Origin: Mucilaginibacter celer
GTDB lineage: Bacteria; Bacteroidota; Bacteroidia; Sphingobacteriales; Sphingobacteriaceae
DNA: 64,000 nt
Assembly: GCF_003576455.2 (NCBI RefSeq)
Contig: NZ_CP032869.1
Location: forward strand, 2,976,001-3,040,000
Direction: 5' to 3'
The position numbers and the translations under genes are program-made. Under the pieces are notes generated by a model. The model did no database searches and had not been told where the DNA came from. It worked only from the letters and a program-made list of their open reading frames with translations. Of this stretch, positions 61,212 through 64,000 are shown piece by piece. The stretch's first letter is position 1. The number at the start of each line of letters is the position of its first letter.

Positions 61212-61652
61212 TTATTTTACAGCAATTTCACGTGACTGAAATTTAGCTTCTTCTCTTTTGGCTACGGTAAGTTTCAGGATTCCATCAGCGTAATCAGCTT
61301 CAATTTTTGACTGATCGGCACTTTCAGGTAAAGTGAATGATCTTACAAATGAGTTGTAGCTGTATTCGCGTTTGCTGAATTTTTTACCTTCTTCAACGTT
61401 TTCGGCTTTCTTTTCGGCAGCAACGCTTAATACGTTTTTGTCGATGTTGATTTTGAAATCTTCTTTCTTCAAACCGGGAACGGCTAATTCAATGTGGAAT
61501 TCGCTTTCGGTTTCGGCAATATTTACGGCGGGCACACGGGCAATCAATTTATCGCTTAAAAACGAATCATTGATCAGGGAATCAAATACATCACTAAAAA
61601 ATGGGTTAGCTGAAGTATTTTTAAGGCCGTTGTTGAATTTTACTAATGTCAT
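61212..61652 (-). CDS. Hsp20/alpha-crystallin small heat shock protein
   Basis: A 146-residue small heat shock protein. The alpha-crystallin domain spans about residues 40-135, with AVNIAETESEFHIELAVPGLKKEDFKINIDKNVLSV at the start and the I-L-K-L motif (YADGILKLTVAKRE) near residue 125. The C-terminal I-x-V tail motif is REIAVK. It holds unfolded proteins under stress. It has a strong binding site (TAGGAGGATAT before the ATG on the minus strand) and its own terminator, so it is monocistronic. Confidence 0.93.
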   Translation of the reverse strand: MTLVKFNNGLKNTSANPFFSDVFDSLINDSFLSDKLIARVPAVNIAETESEFHIELAVPGLKKEDFKINIDKNVLSVAAEKKAENVEEGKKFSKREYSYNSFVRSFTLPESADQSKIEADYADGILKLTVAKREEAKFQSREIAVK

Positions 61653-61788
61653 TGTTATATCCTCCTAAAAGTTTTGTTTTTATTAACTTCACAACCTATT
61701 AATCAACTGCTGTACCAACGGCAAAATCGCCTAAATTAAAAGACAAAAAGTCACATACATTTAATTAAGGCAGACAAAATGACCTAAA

Positions 61789-62235
61789 ATGACTGAAAAA
61801 CTTACTGATTACAAATATAAAACGCCTATCCCTATCCGCTTTTCGGATATCGATTCGTTCGGACATGTAAATAACGCGGTGTATTTAACCTATTTTGAGA
61901 TTGCCCGCATAGGATATTGGAAAGAAATTATTGATTGGGATTGGAGCAATACCGGTATTATATTGGGCCGATCAGAGATTAATTACCTGAAACCCTTAAC
62001 CGTACAGGATAACATAGCCTGCTATGTGCGTACCATCCGCATAGGTAACAGCAGTTTTGATATGATGCATGTGCTTGTGAAGATCACCCCTCAGGGCGAG
62101 GAAATTGTGACCACCGGCAAAACGGTTTGTATCAGCTATGATTACTCGGCCAATAAATCAGTGCCTATACCTACGCCCGAGCGACACAGGATGATCAATT
62201 ACGACGAGCCACGGTTGATTTTGAATACGAATTGA
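61789..62235 (+). CDS. Acyl-CoA thioesterase, 4HBT (hotdog) family
   Basis: A 148-residue hotdog-fold thioesterase. The 4HBT signature FSDIDSFGHVNNAVYLTYFEIARI (residues 19-42) includes the catalytic Asp. INYLKPLTVQDNIACYVRTIRIGNSSF continues the fold. Such enzymes hydrolyse acyl-CoA or acyl-ACP, for example YbgC-type, FadM-type or long-chain ones. The specific substrate is unknown. It is a single gene, divergent from hsp20. Confidence 0.87.
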   Translation: MTEKLTDYKYKTPIPIRFSDIDSFGHVNNAVYLTYFEIARIGYWKEIIDWDWSNTGIILGRSEINYLKPLTVQDNIACYVRTIRIGNSSFDMMHVLVKITPQGEEIVTTGKTVCISYDYSANKSVPIPTPERHRMINYDEPRLILNTN

Positions 62236-62297
62236 GGCAGATGTGCAGATTTCAGATGTGCGGATGTGCAAATGATCTTTAGATGTGCGAATTTCAG

Positions 62298-62369
62298 ATG
62301 TGCAGATATGCAAATGAATAGAAACGCTTAATTACAATAACATTCGCCTTCATTTGCATATCTGCACAT
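62298..62369. repeat. Perfect 21-base inverted repeat with tandem AGATGTGC words
   Basis: Arms at 62298-62318 and 62349-62369 are perfect inverted copies (core ATGTGCAGATATGCAAATG). To the left, CAGATGTGC words repeat several times from 62240. It lies between convergent genes and may act as a terminator. Confidence 0.7.
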
Positions 62370-62388
62370 TTAAAATCTGCACATCCAC

Positions 62389-63786
62389 CTAAAATATCTT
62401 GCCCGGGTTCAGAATCCCTTTAGGGTCGAAAACATTCTTTATCCCCTTCCAAAGGGCAAAATGGGCATCGGTATATTTTATTGGCATAAATTCCTTTTGC
62501 ACCAGGCCGATACCATGCTCGCCCGAGAGGGTGCCACCCAACGATACGGTTAACTCAAAGATCTCCCGGATGCCGAATTTGAGTTTATTGTTCCAGTCCT
62601 CATCACTCATATTGGCTTTAATGATATTTACGTGCAGGTTACCATCGCCGGCATGACCGTAGCATACCGATTCGAAGCCGTATTTGGCACCGGTTTCTTT
62701 AATTCCTTTTATAAGCTGAGGTAGTGCTGCGCGGGGCACAACGGTATCCTCTTCTTTATAAACCGAGTTTGATTTAACCGATACGGCCATCGTACGCCTC
62801 AGGCGCCATAACTCGTCTTTTTGTGCCGATGAATCGGCAAAGAGCACATCGAGGCAGTCAAACTCTTCCAGTACGGTATTAATTTTTTCACAATCGGCAA
62901 AAATTACGTCCTGGTTGGTACCATCTACTTCTATTAATAAAAAACCCTCGATGCCATCCTGTAAATCAAAAGCGATATCATCATGCTGTTTTACCCACTC
63001 CACTCCTTTCCGCTCCATGAACTCCAGGGCCGATGGAATGATCCCGGCCCTAAAAATTGCCGAAACTGCCGCGCAGGCCATTTCGTTGGTTGGGAAAGAT
63101 GCCAGCATCAAAGCATCCAATGTAGGTGCCGGAATAAGCTTCACTACAATTTTGGTAACAATACCCAGCGTACCCTCCGAGCCGATCATCAGTTGGGTTA
63201 AATTATATCCCGATGCATATTTAAGCGTATTTGCCCCGGTCCAGATAATCTCGCCCGAAGTTAGTACTACCTGCAGGTTAAGCACATATTCGCGAATGGT
63301 GCCGTATTTAACCACCCGCGGCCCGCCTGATCCGTGCGACACGTTCCCGCCAATAAAACAACTGCCCTTACTGGCCGGGTCAACCGGGTAAAGCAGGCCT
63401 TTGGCCGCTACCTGGTTCATAAATTCCTCGGTAACCACGCCGGGCTCAACCGTGGCCTGCAGGTTTTGCTCATCTATCTCAAGCACTTTATTAAAGCGCT
63501 CCATTGCAATTAATAAACCGCCTTTTACCGGCAGCGCACCTCCGCTTAACCCGGTACCCGCACCTCGCGGCGTTACGGAAATCATATTTTCATTGCAGAG
63601 CTTCAGCAATGCTGAAACCCGTTCAGGATTTTGCGGCTTAACCACTACCTCGGGGTAATAAATTAGGTCTTCTGTTTCGTCGTGGCTGTATTTTTCGAGG
63701 TTTTCGGGTCCGGTTAATACAGCTTCCTCTCCCACAATAGCTTTTATACTATTTAATATACCCTCAGTTATTTTGTTATACTCCAT
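62389..63786 (-). CDS. FAD-binding oxidase/dehydrogenase, GlcD/D-lactate dehydrogenase type
   Basis: A 465-residue flavoprotein. The FAD-binding type 4 (PCMH) domain has VTPRGAGTGLSGGALPVKGGLLI (residues 74-96), followed by PVDPASKGSCFIGGNVSHGSGG. The C-terminal cap has CYGHAGDGNLHVNI and GTLSGEHGIGLVQKEFM, the metal-binding motif of D-2-hydroxyacid dehydrogenases. It would oxidise glycolate, D-lactate or a similar 2-hydroxyacid. No GlcE or GlcF gene is near in the window. The folB stop lies 2 bases upstream. Confidence 0.9.
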   Translation of the reverse strand: MEYNKITEGILNSIKAIVGEEAVLTGPENLEKYSHDETEDLIYYPEVVVKPQNPERVSALLKLCNENMISVTPRGAGTGLSGGALPVKGGLLIAMERFNKVLEIDEQNLQATVEPGVVTEEFMNQVAAKGLLYPVDPASKGSCFIGGNVSHGSGGPRVVKYGTIREYVLNLQVVLTSGEIIWTGANTLKYASGYNLTQLMIGSEGTLGIVTKIVVKLIPAPTLDALMLASFPTNEMACAAVSAIFRAGIIPSALEFMERKGVEWVKQHDDIAFDLQDGIEGFLLIEVDGTNQDVIFADCEKINTVLEEFDCLDVLFADSSAQKDELWRLRRTMAVSVKSNSVYKEEDTVVPRAALPQLIKGIKETGAKYGFESVCYGHAGDGNLHVNIIKANMSDEDWNNKLKFGIREIFELTVSLGGTLSGEHGIGLVQKEFMPIKYTDAHFALWKGIKNVFDPKGILNPGKIF

Positions 63787-63788
63787 AA

Positions 63789-64000
63789 TCAGGCCTTTTT
63801 ATAATTGATAATAACGGCCGAGTGCGCCACTTTACCGCTTAAAGGCGGCGTAAGTTTTTTGATAACCACTTCTACCGTTTCAACAAAAGGATATTTCTTT
63901 TTTATGCGATCGATAATGGCTTGCCCCACGGTTTCTATCAGTTTGCGCGGGTGCTTCATTTCTTCGCATACTATAATATACACGCGTTCATAATCAACGG
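63789..64000 (-). CDS. folB: Dihydroneopterin aldolase (FolB), 5' end outside the window
   Basis: The frame is open to the window end (70 codons seen). The readable C-terminal part has VDYERVYIIVCEEMKHPRKLIETVGQ and YPFVETVEVVIKKLTPPLSGKV, ending AVIINYKKA, which match the FolB tunnelling fold. FolB makes 6-hydroxymethyl-dihydropterin in folate synthesis. The N-terminal part (about 50 residues) with substrate Tyr is missing. The GlcD-type gene starts 2 bases after its stop, so they are cotranscribed. Confidence 0.87.
   Translation of the reverse strand, partial: VDYERVYIIVCEEMKHPRKLIETVGQAIIDRIKKKYPFVETVEVVIKKLTPPLSGKVAHSAVIINYKKA

Noticed and set aside
1..64000. CRISPR arrays, rRNA and tRNA genes
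   Set aside because: No regularly spaced direct repeats and no rRNA sequence were seen, and no convincing cloverleaf with a T-arm was found by eye. A tRNA scan would be decisive.

Overview
The window looks like chromosomal DNA of a Bacteroidota species of the family Sphingobacteriaceae, most like Mucilaginibacter or Pedobacter. The evidence is the SusC/SusD pair with lipoprotein partners, the Bacteroidota-restricted families (DUF5916, DUF2851, DUF3823, DUF5690, DUF6438), -7 promoter elements of the TAnnTTTG type, weak ribosome binding sites in most genes, and many intergenic palindromic repeats. There are no rRNA genes, no recognisable tRNA genes and no CRISPR array. This assignment comes from gene content only.

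1-9.7 kb: a cut DHA2 efflux pump, a membrane protein, then a leftward three-gene unit of FucP-type sugar symporter, ROK sugar kinase and GH2 exo-beta-glucosaminidase-like enzyme. Together these would import, phosphorylate and release an amino sugar. Rightward AI-2E exporter-family and CDF metal transporter genes follow. 9.7-22.6 kb: a HAD phosphatase, a DUF5916 outer-membrane protein, and a complete polysaccharide utilisation locus (SusC, SusD, DUF3823 lipoprotein, a surface lipoprotein with an internal 167-residue duplication, a GH43 and a GH99-like enzyme) closed by an intrinsic terminator. A LacI-type palindrome lies upstream of susC. 22.7-34.9 kb: housekeeping and small-protein genes, including an M20 deacetylase, an MHS transporter, a DnaJ/CbpM chaperone pair and a membrane MutS-like ATPase. 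The cbpM 3' end occurs twice, around a large hairpin element.

35-49 kb is a signalling island. Its centre is a tightly coupled leftward operon kaiC-kaiB-kaiB-histidine kinase. Around it are a six-PAS histidine kinase with a response regulator, a PAS kinase, a PAS sensor lacking an ATPase domain, a GAF kinase slightly further left, and a DUF2383 stress-type helical bundle protein. 49-57 kb: HAD, metallo-beta-lactamase-fold and DUF1572 genes, a DUF5690 transporter next to a hexapeptide transferase of the phosphonate-linked family, and an IS110-family element whose upstream non-coding segment folds like a bridge RNA. 57-64 kb: PhoH with a structured, terminator-ended non-coding region upstream, the TIGR03915/radical SAM putative DNA repair pair, Ohr, a frameshifted lipoprotein gene, Hsp20, a thioesterase, a GlcD-type FAD oxidase and a cut folB.

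The strongest candidates for a second look are the kaiC-kaiB-kaiB-kinase operon, the recoded duplicate of the cbpM 3' end around a hairpin element, the IS110 bridge-RNA region, and the putative structured RNA upstream of phoH. No system in the window is clearly without precedent.
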